Assembly (NCBI RefSeq): GCF_014655595.1
Contig: NZ_BNBL01000003.1
Coordinates: forward strand, 131,877 to 195,876
Direction of reading: 5' to 3'
DNA: 64,000 nt
Source of the DNA: Streptomyces griseocarneus
GTDB taxonomy: Bacteria; Actinomycetota; Actinomycetes; Streptomycetales; Streptomycetaceae
Made by a program: the position numbers and the translations under genes. Below, piece after piece: positions 26,445 to 36,542 of the stretch. Position 1 is the stretch's first letter; every line of letters begins with the position of its first letter. The notes below the pieces were generated by a model, which was not told the DNA's origin, did no database searches, and saw only the letters and a program-made list of their open reading frames with translations.

Positions 26445-29400
26445 GTGAGGCGAAGAAAGACGGGCGCCGCGCAGCAGGCGCGAGACGCGCGGGGCAACTT
26501 CACCCCGCCGTCGCGCACAGCGGTGCCGCCTTCCGACATGCCCGAGCCCCCCGCCGCCCCCGAAACGGGCCGCGGCGGCAGATTCTCGCCCCGTAACTGG
26601 CGTGTGCGCCTCCGCCTGAACGCGATCCTGATGATCCCCGTGATCATCGCCCTCGTGTTCGGCGGCCTGAACGTCAAGCAGTCCGTCGACACCTGGCTCG
26701 AGGCACAGGACGCGGCCAACACCGCACGCCTGGTGCAGGCCGCGACCGGCTACGCGCACGCCGTCATCGACGAGCGCGACCTGTCGGCCAAGCCGCTGCT
26801 CGAGGGCAACCGCGACGACGCGAACGTGAAGAAGGCCCGGGAGGTCACCGACGCCGCCCGTGCCGAGTTCGACAAGCGCGTCAAGGAGATGCCCGACACC
26901 GCGGGCCTCAAGCGCCGCCTGAAGCTGGTGCGCGACGCCGAGCCGGCGCTGACCAAGCTGCGCCAGGCCGCGTACACGGCCGCCCTGGACGGGGCCAAGA
27001 CGGAGGACGGCTACGGCGCCATCCAGCGTCCGCTCATGGCCTTCACCAACGAGCTGGGCCTGGGCACCGGCAACGTCACCGCCTACGGCCGCATGGTCTA
27101 CGCGGTCTCCCTGGCGAAGGCCGCCGAGTCGCTGCAGCGCTCCATCGGCACCCACGTGCTCATCGACCCGGGCACGGCCAAGAACCGCGAGACGCTGCTG
27201 ACGGCCTTCTCCTCGTACAACTTCCTCGAGTACGTCGCCCGCGGCGAGTACGAGGCCGGTGGTACCGAGGACGACATCAAGCGCCTCAACAACGCCTTCG
27301 CCGCCGACGCGCAGATCGAGGAGACGGACAAGATGGCCCTCGCCATCATGTCCGGCGCCACCGTCCCGCAGCTCAAGGCCAAGGGCATCACCGCCGACTC
27401 GTGGCTGGCCGCCTCCACGGCGAAGTTCGGTGCCTACCGGACCATCGAGGAGCACCTGGCCGACCACGCGGTGGAGGAGGCCGAGTCCATCGCCTCGAAC
27501 GCCCAGCGCGAGGCGATCGTCAACTCCTCGATCATGGTCCTGGCGCTCCTGATCGCCTTCCTCGTGGCGGGCAAGATGGCCGCCTCGATGAGCCGCAACA
27601 TGAGCCGCCTGCGCACCGCCGCCTTCGAGGTGGCCGAGCAGCGCCTGCCGGCGCTCGTCGGCCAGCTCTCGCGGACCGACCCGGGCCGCGTGGACACCCG
27701 CGTCCAGCCGATCCCGATCGACACCAAGGACGAGATCGGCGAGGTCGCCCGCGCCTTCGACCAGGTGCACCGCGAGGCCGTGCGACTCGCCTCCGAGCAG
27801 GCACTGCTCCGGGGCAACGTCAACGCGATCTTCACCAACCTCTCCCGGCGCAACCAGGCGCTGATCGAGGGCCAGCTGAACCTGATCACGGACCTCGAGA
27901 ACAACGAGGCCGACCCGGACCAGCTGGAGAACCTCTTCCGCCTGGACCACCTGGCCACCCGCATGCGCCGCAACGGCGAGAACCTCCTCATCCTCGCGGG
28001 CGAGGAGCCGGGCCGCCACTGGGACCAGCCGATCCCGCTGGTGGACGTGCTGCGTGCCGCCACCTCCGAGGTGGAGGCGTACGAGCGCATCGAGCTGAGC
28101 GGACTCCCGGAGGCCGAGATCCACGGCCTGGCCGTGACCGACCTCGTGCACCTGCTCGCCGAGCTGCTGGAGAACGCCACCTCGTTCTCCTCCCCGCACA
28201 CCAAGGTGCGCGTCACCGCGACGCGACTGCCCGACGGCCGCGTCATGGTCGAGATCCACGACAAGGGCATCGGCCTGACCGCCGAGGACTTCGCGGACAT
28301 CAACCACAAGCTGGCCAACCCGCCGACCGTGGACGCCGCGATCTCCCAGCGCATGGGTCTGTTCGTGGTCGGCCGCCTGGCGACCCGCCACGGCATCCGC
28401 GTCCAGCTGCGCCCCTCGGGCGAGCAGGCGGGCACCACCTCGCTGGTGATGCTCCCGGACGCGATCACGCACGGCGGTGGCGGCGAGGACCTCGTCCAGG
28501 ACGACTTCTCGGTCTCCCGGATGGTCCCCGGCCAGCAGCAGGCGCCGGTGGCCCAGGCCCGTACCGCCGCCGAGCTCGGCTTCGACGACTCCCGCTACGA
28601 GGCGCGCCCCGACGCCCCCGGCTCCGGCGCCACGCTGGACCCGGTCGGCCGGTCGCGGATGCGCGAGGAGCGGCGAGCGGCGCTGGAGGCGCAGTCCTCC
28701 GACAACCGCCCGCTGTTCCGCGACGAGGTCGCCCCGCAGCAGTTCGAGCAGCAGCACGCACAGCCGCAGGAGCAGATACCCCCGCAGGCGCAGACCGGCG
28801 CGGCTCCGGCCGACGGCGGCTACGACTACGGTGACCGGCAGTACGCGGAGAACGGCTACGCGGAATCCGCCTACGCCGACCCGGCCGTTGACGGTTCGCA
28901 GACCTACGGCGACTACAACGCGCCCGCCCACCAAGGCGAGTGGCCCGAGCCAGGTCCGTACCAGCAGGCGTACGGGCAGGGTTACGGAGCGGAATCGGAA
29001 TCCCAGCCGTCCGCTGACACAGCCCAGCCGGAGCGCGTAGAGTTCGACCGTCCGGGCCCCGCCTCGAGCGGCTCCCCCTCGCTGACCGGGTCCGGTCTGC
29101 CGCGCCGCGACAAGCGGTGGCAGCAACCCGAGACGGGCGAGGAGGCCACGAGGGACGGCGGAGAACGGGAGCAGTCCCAGCAGGAGGTCCCACAGCAGCC
29201 TCAGGAGGTTGACAACTCCGGATGGCGGTCGGCGAACGACGAGCGCTGGCAGCGTGCCGGACAGCTCCGGGAGCCGAAAGCCGGCGGCGTGACCTCCTCC
29301 GGTCTCCCCCGCCGGGTCCCCAAGGCCAATCTGGTCGAGGGCAAGGCGGAGCAGACCCCCCAGGGGGGCCCGCAGATCTCCCGCGCACCGGAGGACGTCC

Positions 29401-29543
29401 GTGGCAGGCTCGCCAACCTGCGCCGCGGCATCCAGCAAGGGCGCAACGCGGGGGGCGACTTCCCGGAGTCTTCCGCGAACGACCAGCATGAGCAACACGA
29501 CCAGGGCTTCGGCCCCGGCGGCACCTACGATCAGGAGCGTTAG
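26445..29543 (+). CDS. cvnA2: conservon sensor histidine-kinase-like ATPase CvnA (operon 2)
   Basis: The 1032-residue paralogue of CvnA1 has the same order: basic tail, TM1 (~59-76), helical sensor domain, TM2 (around 355-372), HAMP, and HATPase_c with AELLENATSFS, DKGIGL and GLFVVGRL. The C-terminal ~300 residues are rich in Gln, Pro and Tyr (repeated YA-E/D and QQ stretches) rather than Gly/Ala as in operon 1, yet end in the same SRAPEDVRGRLANLRRGIQQGR block. The sensor half is far more divergent between paralogues than the ATPase, which suggests different signals. GTG start. Confidence 0.95.
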   Translation: MRRRKTGAAQQARDARGNFTPPSRTAVPPSDMPEPPAAPETGRGGRFSPRNWRVRLRLNAILMIPVIIALVFGGLNVKQSVDTWLEAQDAANTARLVQAATGYAHAVIDERDLSAKPLLEGNRDDANVKKAREVTDAARAEFDKRVKEMPDTAGLKRRLKLVRDAEPALTKLRQAAYTAALDGAKTEDGYGAIQRPLMAFTNELGLGTGNVTAYGRMVYAVSLAKAAESLQRSIGTHVLIDPGTAKNRETLLTAFSSYNFLEYVARGEYEAGGTEDDIKRLNNAFAADAQIEETDKMALAIMSGATVPQLKAKGITADSWLAASTAKFGAYRTIEEHLADHAVEEAESIASNAQREAIVNSSIMVLALLIAFLVAGKMAASMSRNMSRLRTAAFEVAEQRLPALVGQLSRTDPGRVDTRVQPIPIDTKDEIGEVARAFDQVHREAVRLASEQALLRGNVNAIFTNLSRRNQALIEGQLNLITDLENNEADPDQLENLFRLDHLATRMRRNGENLLILAGEEPGRHWDQPIPLVDVLRAATSEVEAYERIELSGLPEAEIHGLAVTDLVHLLAELLENATSFSSPHTKVRVTATRLPDGRVMVEIHDKGIGLTAEDFADINHKLANPPTVDAAISQRMGLFVVGRLATRHGIRVQLRPSGEQAGTTSLVMLPDAITHGGGGEDLVQDDFSVSRMVPGQQQAPVAQARTAAELGFDDSRYEARPDAPGSGATLDPVGRSRMREERRAALEAQSSDNRPLFRDEVAPQQFEQQHAQPQEQIPPQAQTGAAPADGGYDYGDRQYAENGYAESAYADPAVDGSQTYGDYNAPAHQGEWPEPGPYQQAYGQGYGAESESQPSADTAQPERVEFDRPGPASSGSPSLTGSGLPRRDKRWQQPETGEEATRDGGEREQSQQEVPQQPQEVDNSGWRSANDERWQRAGQLREPKAGGVTSSGLPRRVPKANLVEGKAEQTPQGGPQISRAPEDVRGRLANLRRGIQQGRNAGGDFPESSANDQHEQHDQGFGPGGTYDQER

Positions 29544-29966
29544 TTGAGCCCGATGAGCCAGGCGGCGCAAAACCTGAACTGGTTGATCACCAGTTTCGTG
29601 GACAACACCCCAGGGGTGTCCCACACCGTCGTGGTCTCCGCCGACGGACTCCTTCTGGCGATGTCCGAAGGGTTTCCGCGGGACCGCGCCGACCAGCTGG
29701 CGGCGGTCGCCTCCGGCCTGACCTCACTGACCGCCGGTGCCTCCCGCATCTTCGAGGGCGGCACGGTCAACCAGACCGTGGTGGAGATGGAGCGCGGCTT
29801 CCTCTTCATCATGTCCATCTCCGACGGTTCCTCGCTGGCCGTGCTGGCGCACCCGGAGTGCGACATCGGCCTCGTGGGCTACGAGATGGCCCTTCTCGTG
29901 GACCGCGCGGGCAACGTCCTGACGCCCGACCTCCGGGCGGAACTGCAGGGGAGCCTTCTCAACTAG
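29544..29966 (+). CDS. cvnB2: conservon roadblock/LC7 protein CvnB (operon 2)
   Basis: The 140-residue roadblock/LC7 protein is 139/140 identical to CvnB1. TTG start immediately after the cvnA2 stop, with AGGAG 6 nt upstream. Many third positions differ from cvnB1, so much of the identity is maintained at protein level, but one ~47-nt block around 29641-29687 is identical in DNA too. Confidence 0.93.
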   Translation: MSPMSQAAQNLNWLITSFVDNTPGVSHTVVVSADGLLLAMSEGFPRDRADQLAAVASGLTSLTAGASRIFEGGTVNQTVVEMERGFLFIMSISDGSSLAVLAHPECDIGLVGYEMALLVDRAGNVLTPDLRAELQGSLLN

Positions 29967-30050
29967 CAAAGAGACAGTGCGTTTCGCGCCACCGCGCCAT
30001 AGGGTGCGGTGGCGCGGCCAGCAGTAGACAGGCAAGTTGGAGGAGGAGAC

Positions 30051-30584
30051 GTGGCAACGCCCCCAGGCGGTTACCCGTATGGCAATGATCAGCAGGCTCA
30101 ACAGCCGTTGAACCGCTACAACTTCCCCTCCTCACCATCCTCACCGGGCTACGGGGCCATGCCGGAGCAGCGCCCTCCGCATGTGCCGGCCCAGCCTCAG
30201 CAGCACCGGCGTGCTGCCGCCCCGTCCGGGGGCGGCGCAAGGAACAACCCGCTGGTCCGCCCCTACGCGATGACCGGCGGCCGGACCAGGCCGCGGTACC
30301 AGCTCGCCATCGAGGCACTGGTGCACACCACGGCCCAGCCGTCCCAGCTTCAAGGGCAGTTGCCGGAACACCAGCGCATCTGCCACCTGTGCACCGAGAT
30401 CAAATCGGTCGCCGAGATCTCGGCACTTCTCTCCATTCCGCTCGGCGTCGCCCGGATCCTCGTAGCCGACCTGGCGGAGGCCGGACTCGTCGCCATTCAT
30501 CAGCCCGGCGGCGATGCGTCCGCCGGCGGTCAGCCTGACGTGACACTGCTCGAAAGGGTGCTCAGTGGACTTCGGAACCTCTAG
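30051..30584 (+). CDS. cvnC2: conservon DUF742 winged-helix protein CvnC (operon 2)
   Basis: The 177-residue DUF742 protein resembles CvnC1 but has a longer Pro/Gln-rich N-terminus (~60 residues) before the shared LVRPYAMTGGRTRP and ICHLC motifs. The GTG at 30051 is chosen because GGAGGAGGAG ends two bases before it; 14 codons of open frame upstream are ignored. The 3' end overlaps cvnD2 by 20 nt exactly as in operon 1. Confidence 0.92.
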   Translation: MATPPGGYPYGNDQQAQQPLNRYNFPSSPSSPGYGAMPEQRPPHVPAQPQQHRRAAAPSGGGARNNPLVRPYAMTGGRTRPRYQLAIEALVHTTAQPSQLQGQLPEHQRICHLCTEIKSVAEISALLSIPLGVARILVADLAEAGLVAIHQPGGDASAGGQPDVTLLERVLSGLRNL

Positions 30585-31146
30585 CGGCGAGGCAGCCCGC
30601 TCCACCACCTCCGCGAAGATCGTCGTCGCGGGTGGCTTCGGCGTGGGCAAGACCACGTTCGTCGGCGCGGTCTCGGAGATCAACCCGCTGCGCACCGAAG
30701 CCGTCATGACCTCCGCCTCGGCGGGCATCGACGACCTCACCCACGCGCCGGACAAGACCACGACGACCGTGGCCATGGACTTCGGCCGCATCACCCTGGA
30801 CCAGGACCTGATCCTGTACCTCTTCGGTACGCCCGGTCAGGACCGCTTCTGGTTCATGTGGGACGACCTGGTCCGCGGCGCCATCGGCGCCGTCGTCCTC
30901 GTCGACACCCGCCGCCTCGCCGACTGCTTCCCCGCCGTCGACTACTTCGAGAACAGCGGCCTGCCCTTCGTCATCGCCCTCAACGGCTTCGACGGACACC
31001 AGCCCTACGCTCCCGAAGAGGTCCGCGAGGCGCTTCAGATCGGCCCCGACGCGCCGATCATCACGACCGACGCGCGCCACCGCCACGAGGCGAAGAGCGC
31101 CCTCATCACGCTCGTCGAGCACGCCCTGATGGCGCGCCTGCGCTAG
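30565..31146 (+). CDS. cvnD2: conservon small GTPase CvnD (operon 2)
   Basis: The 193-residue Ras-like GTPase has the same G1 GGFGVGKTT, G3 FGTPGQDRF and NGFD. Only the short N-terminal tail and a few surface residues differ from CvnD1. The operon ends 9 nt before a 45-nt terminator. Such near-identity suggests that CvnD1 and CvnD2 can engage common partners while CvnA proteins differ. Confidence 0.94.
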   Translation: MDFGTSSGEAARSTTSAKIVVAGGFGVGKTTFVGAVSEINPLRTEAVMTSASAGIDDLTHAPDKTTTTVAMDFGRITLDQDLILYLFGTPGQDRFWFMWDDLVRGAIGAVVLVDTRRLADCFPAVDYFENSGLPFVIALNGFDGHQPYAPEEVREALQIGPDAPIITTDARHRHEAKSALITLVEHALMARLR

Positions 31147-31155
31147 AGCTCGGAT

Positions 31156-31200
31156 GCGAAGAGGTCCCCGCACTCCTCGGGAGTGCGGGGACCTCTTCGC
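31156..31200 (+). terminator. conservon 2 terminator
   Basis: A perfect 21-bp inverted repeat with a 3-nt TCG loop, the longest stem in the window, begins 9 nt after the cvnD2 stop. Confidence 0.85.
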
Positions 31201-31240
31201 GTTCCCGCGCGGGGACGGGAACGCGGACGCGGATGCGGAC

Positions 31241-31272
31241 GAGGGGCCCCGGGCGAATGCCCGGGGCCCCTC
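31241..31272 (-). terminator. accB-accE terminator
   Basis: A perfect 14-bp GC-only inverted repeat with GAAT loop (31241-31254 / 31259-31272), 35 nt after the accE stop on the minus strand. Confidence 0.75.
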
Positions 31273-31307
31273 GTCATGCCTGCGGCCGGGCGCTTGGCCC
31301 CGCCGTC

Positions 31308-31505
31308 TCAGCCCTGCCAGCTGTGCGGTGCGCGGAAGCCGGGGGTGCGCTCCAGGCGGCGCCAGCCGGCCGTGGTGCGGCGCGGGCGGGGGACCTGGGC
31401 GGTGTTGTCGCGGCCGGCGGCGCGGGCGAGGAGGACGGCGGTGACGGCTGCCAGTTCCTCGGCGTCCGCCAGGCCCTTCTCGACGCGTACGAGCGTGTCG
31501 TTCAT
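31308..31505 (-). CDS. accE: acyl-CoA carboxylase epsilon subunit
   Basis: The 65-residue protein has a helical first half (LVRVEKGLADAEELAAVTAVLLARAA) and a basic second half with the conserved WRRLERTPGFRAPHSWQG end, the signature of the small epsilon subunits specific to actinobacterial acyl-CoA carboxylases. Epsilon stimulates the AccB carboxyltransferase and its assembly with the biotinylated alpha subunit. It lies 34 nt downstream of accB in the same operon. Confidence 0.92.
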   Translation of the reverse strand: MNDTLVRVEKGLADAEELAAVTAVLLARAAGRDNTAQVPRPRRTTAGWRRLERTPGFRAPHSWQG

Positions 31506-31539
31506 GCGTATCTCCGATGGGTGAAGTACTGGGCGTGCG

Positions 31540-33123
<1,584 letters not shown>

Positions 33124-33350
33124 GGAAAGACGGTACGCGGCGGGAGTCCCGGAACATCATGTCGGTTCCACACAACGTACTGCGCGATTTCGTGGGCAGG
33201 CGGGACAGAAGTGCACTGCGCCCTTATCAGTTCCCCGCGTTCGACCGGCCGTCCCACGCTGTGGGCACTCCACAAATCCGGACCGTCCAGGAGGGCCTGT
33301 ATATGGCTTGACCAGGTACCGCCGTCCGGGTGACCGGGTGCCGTCGCGGC

Positions 33351-35735
33351 CTACTCCCCCAGCTCAACGGCGCAGCCGTGCGTCGCGCAGGCGGTGCCCG
33401 GCGCGATGCCCAGCCGCAGCCGGGGGCCGGTGGCGAGCACCCTCACCGAGGCGTCGTGGGCGGTGACGCGCCGCACGGGGCGGTGCCAGGTGAGCTCGAG
33501 GGGGGCGCCGGTGCGCGGGGGCTCGGCGAGGTGGAGGGTGGCCGTGCGGCCGTGGCGGCGTACGAGCACGGAGGCGGGGGCGGTGACGGTGAGGGGGCCG
33601 GCGGTGCCGGGCTGCCAGAAGTTGGCGGCGGTCAGGCCGAGCGAGGGGATGTGGACGGCCTGGTGGTCGCGGGTGTTGGCCAGGACGGAGAGCCAGTCGT
33701 CCTCGGCGGCGCGGGCGGCACTGGCCCGCCGCGTGGCGCCGGGCATCAGGACGTAGGCGTAGGAGGCGCCGTCGGGGTCGGTGCCGTGCGGGTGCCAGAG
33801 GGTGAGGTAGCGCCGGGTGAGGGGGGTGGGCGAGCCGCCGGCGTTGATGTCCCGCCAGGATCCGGTGCGGGCCTCGCGCAGGGCCTCCAGCGCGGCGCCG
33901 CCGGGGAAGACGTAGCCGCCGTGCCCGGCCAGGTGGGCCCAGCTGGCGCTCTCCCAGGACAGCCGCCGGCCGTCGTCGGCCGGCTGCGGCTCCCCGTCGA
34001 CCGTGAGCAGGGCCGCGCCGTCCGCGCCGAGCGCGCGGTTGTCGACGACGGTCTCCACCTCCGTCCCGTCCCGGGCCGTGATGCCGGCACCGAGGCAGAC
34101 GATCGCGTCGGCCGCGCAGAACCACGACTTGCGCGCCTCGAGCGTGGAGCCGAGCCCCTTCAGGTGCTGCCCGACGGCCGCGTACTCGCCGTCCGTCGCT
34201 CCGCCCACCCAGCGCACCGCCGGTCTGGGGGCACCCCAGCCGCCGCCCTCGTTGTCGGCGAGCGGGAGCGCCGAGACGGTGGTGCCGGGCAGCCGGTAGG
34301 GGTCGACGGTGGGCCAGAAGCCGTCGCTGTACTGGCCGTCCCCGTTAGCGGGCCACCAGGAGAGCATTCCGGCGCCGGTGTGCCAGCCGCGCGGGTTCTC
34401 GCCGTTGCCGTTCTCGTAGTAGGTGATGCGGTCGGAGGCCATGGCGATGTTCGCGGCCCACCCGGGACGCCGGTGGACGGCCCGGTCCATGGCCGGGAAC
34501 AGGCGGTGGCCCACGGGCTCGGGTGCCGGGGGGACGGGGGCGGCGTCGATCGCGGCGAGGCGGGCCAGGTCGGCGACCGGCAACCGGCGATCGGTGCGCG
34601 GCGGGCCGGTGGTGTCCCGGGCGGCCCAGCCCTTGATCATGGCGTGCCAGCGGTCCCGCTGGGCCGGGGCCGCGCCGGCCGCGAGCAGGGCGATGGCGGC
34701 GATGAGGGCGTGTCCGCGCTGGTGGTCGCTCTGCGGCAGCGCCGGCGGGTCGGCGGTCTGGACGCCCCGGCTGATGGCACGGCCGGAGACGCTGTCCATG
34801 ACCAGGCCGTTGTGGATCAGCGGCGCGAAGGCCCGCTCGACGCTGTCGTGGATGATCTGCCGGGCCGGATCGGTGACCTCCCAGCTCGACCCCCGCAGCA
34901 GCGCGAAGAGCCGGCCGAGGCCGTCGAGCAGGACACAGCCGTACGTACCGGTGTAGGCGACCGTCGTGTGCTGGACGAAGGAGCCGTCGGCGTAGAGGCC
35001 GTCTCCCCGGGTGACGTGGGGGAAGACGGGCGAGAGGGCGTCCCGGGCGAGCGCGATCTTGGCGGGGGCCGCACCGAGCACGCCGCGCAGCGCGACGACG
35101 CGGCACAGGTCGACGCGGTTGGCGCCGGTGCTCGTCCCCGTGTAGGCGCCGAGCATCGCGTCGGGGACGAAGTGGTCGACGGCGGCCAGGCAGCGGGCGC
35201 GCCGTGGTGCGCCGGCGGCGTCGTGGAGGAGGGCGAGGGTGTCCAGGAGCAGGCGGGGGCTGCCGATCTGCCACTCCCACCAGTTGCCGTAGCGGGTGGT
35301 GCCGGGGTGGTAGACGCGGTCGTGGAGGTGGTCGAGGCCGGCGAGGACGTCGGCGGCCAGGCCCGGGTCGCCGGTGAGGCCGGTGCCGGGCTGGGCGTGG
35401 GCCTGGGCCATGGTGAACAGGCGGGCGTAGCTCTGGGTGATGCCGGCCGGCGGGTCGAAGGGGGCGTCGGGCCAGAGCGAGGTGGGGGCGGGCCGCATGG
35501 CCGCGCGGTGGGCGCGGGCGGCTTCGCCGGTGCGGCGCAGGGCGGTGGCACAGGGCTCGGCGGCGGGGTCGAAGCCGGTGCCGAGCACGAGGTCGCGCCA
35601 GCGGCGGCGGAGCACCGCGAACTCGTCGTCCCCGTCGTCCGCCCGGGCGGGGGACGCGGCGAGGCCGAGCGCGCTCACGACGGAGGCGGCGAGGAAGCCG
35701 CGGCGGGTGGTCCCGAGCAGGAAGGGCAACGGCAC
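33351..35735 (-). CDS. Tat-exported polysaccharide lyase family 8 (hyaluronate/chondroitin/xanthan lyase-like)
   Basis: PL8 lyases cleave uronic-acid polysaccharides by beta-elimination. The 794-residue protein begins with a twin-arginine signal (TTRRGFLAASVVSALGLA, cleavage near SPARA). The helical barrel carries NWWEWQIG (151-158) and the catalytic Asn206 (GANRVD), His256 and Tyr265; spacings of 50 and 9 equal those of the pneumococcal enzyme (N349/H399/Y408). A beta-sandwich C-terminal region follows. Two GTG starts (35735, 35744) fit; a TTG further up sits too close to a GGAGG. No transporter or accessory lyase genes are adjacent, so substrate is uncertain. Confidence 0.9.
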   Translation of the reverse strand: MPLPFLLGTTRRGFLAASVVSALGLAASPARADDGDDEFAVLRRRWRDLVLGTGFDPAAEPCATALRRTGEAARAHRAAMRPAPTSLWPDAPFDPPAGITQSYARLFTMAQAHAQPGTGLTGDPGLAADVLAGLDHLHDRVYHPGTTRYGNWWEWQIGSPRLLLDTLALLHDAAGAPRRARCLAAVDHFVPDAMLGAYTGTSTGANRVDLCRVVALRGVLGAAPAKIALARDALSPVFPHVTRGDGLYADGSFVQHTTVAYTGTYGCVLLDGLGRLFALLRGSSWEVTDPARQIIHDSVERAFAPLIHNGLVMDSVSGRAISRGVQTADPPALPQSDHQRGHALIAAIALLAAGAAPAQRDRWHAMIKGWAARDTTGPPRTDRRLPVADLARLAAIDAAPVPPAPEPVGHRLFPAMDRAVHRRPGWAANIAMASDRITYYENGNGENPRGWHTGAGMLSWWPANGDGQYSDGFWPTVDPYRLPGTTVSALPLADNEGGGWGAPRPAVRWVGGATDGEYAAVGQHLKGLGSTLEARKSWFCAADAIVCLGAGITARDGTEVETVVDNRALGADGAALLTVDGEPQPADDGRRLSWESASWAHLAGHGGYVFPGGAALEALREARTGSWRDINAGGSPTPLTRRYLTLWHPHGTDPDGASYAYVLMPGATRRASAARAAEDDWLSVLANTRDHQAVHIPSLGLTAANFWQPGTAGPLTVTAPASVLVRRHGRTATLHLAEPPRTGAPLELTWHRPVRRVTAHDASVRVLATGPRLRLGIAPGTACATHGCAVELGE

Positions 35736-35834
35736 GGCGCACACGCTGGCACGTGGCCGGGGGGCTGGCAATGACCTCCGCCGGGGCGATCCGGCCGAAA
35801 ATCCCGGCCCCGGAAAGTCCCTCCACCGAATATG

Positions 35835-35884
35835 TTGAAAGTTGAACCAGATTCCTCTACTCTCAATCTCGTTGAAAGTTGAAC
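35835..35884 (+). promoter_or_regulatory. yceI-like gene promoter with direct-repeat operator
   Basis: TTGAAA (35835-35840) and TACTCT (35858-35863) are spaced 17 nt. A 14-bp element GTTGAAAGTTGAAC occurs twice (35834-35847 and 35871-35884), once over the -35 and once at the expected transcription start. Each copy is itself a tandem of GTTGAA. This looks like a repressor site. Confidence 0.6.
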
Positions 35885-35907
35885 TACAACCCGACCAGGA
35901 GCATGTC

Positions 35908-36531
35908 ATGGGCTTCTTCTCCCGCAAGCAGAACACCGTCGAGACCACCGCCCCCGTCGCCGTCCTCGACGTGGACCCCGCACTGGCCACCCTGACCGGC
36001 GACTACACCATCGACCCGGCGCACAGCAGCATCGGCTTCACCGTGCGCCACGCGATGGTCACCAACGTCAAGGGCTCCTTCACCGACTACAAGGGCTCGC
36101 TCCGCCTCGACGGCTCCGCCCCCTCCCGCTCCACCGCCACCATCGACGTCACGATCGACAGCGTCGACACCGGCATCAAGGACCGCGACGCCCACCTGCG
36201 GGGCGACGACTTCTTCGACGCCGCGGCCTTCCCCCTGATGTCGTTCCGCTCCACCTCCGCCGAGCAGCTGGGCGGCGACCGCTACCGCCTGACGGGCGAC
36301 CTCACCATCAAGGACGTCACCCGGCCGCTGGCCATCGACCTCGAGTTCAACGGCTCGGCCACCGACGTCTACGGCAACGAGCGCGTCGGCTTCGAGGGCG
36401 GCGCCGAGATCCTGCGCTCCGACTGGGGCCTCACCTGGAACGCGGCCCTGGAGGCCGGTGGCGTGATGGTCAGCGACAAGGTGAAGCTCACCTTCGACAT
36501 CTCCGCCGTCAAGACCGCCCCCCAGGCCTGA
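35908..36531 (+). CDS. YceI-family lipid-binding-like protein
   Basis: YceI proteins are lipocalin-like barrels that bind isoprenoid or other lipids. The 207-residue protein has a ~40-residue lead, then the diagnostic DYTIDPAHSSIGFTVRHAMVTNVKGSF, HLRGDDFFDAAAFPLMSFRST and LTIKDVTRPLAIDLEFNG segments. No signal peptide is visible; the N-terminus M-G-F-F-S-R-K is charged, so it is probably cytoplasmic. The ATG at 35908 follows AGGAG at 6 nt. It converges with the monooxygenase gene (11 nt between stops). Confidence 0.92.
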   Translation: MGFFSRKQNTVETTAPVAVLDVDPALATLTGDYTIDPAHSSIGFTVRHAMVTNVKGSFTDYKGSLRLDGSAPSRSTATIDVTIDSVDTGIKDRDAHLRGDDFFDAAAFPLMSFRSTSAEQLGGDRYRLTGDLTIKDVTRPLAIDLEFNGSATDVYGNERVGFEGGAEILRSDWGLTWNAALEAGGVMVSDKVKLTFDISAVKTAPQA

Positions 36532-36542
36532 TCCATGCGGTG

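Noticed and set aside
33330..35774. An 814-codon plus-strand frame opposite the polysaccharide lyase
   Set aside because: Its translation is Gly/Val/Ala-rich with no motif, and the minus-strand frame has a Tat signal and the full PL8 triad.
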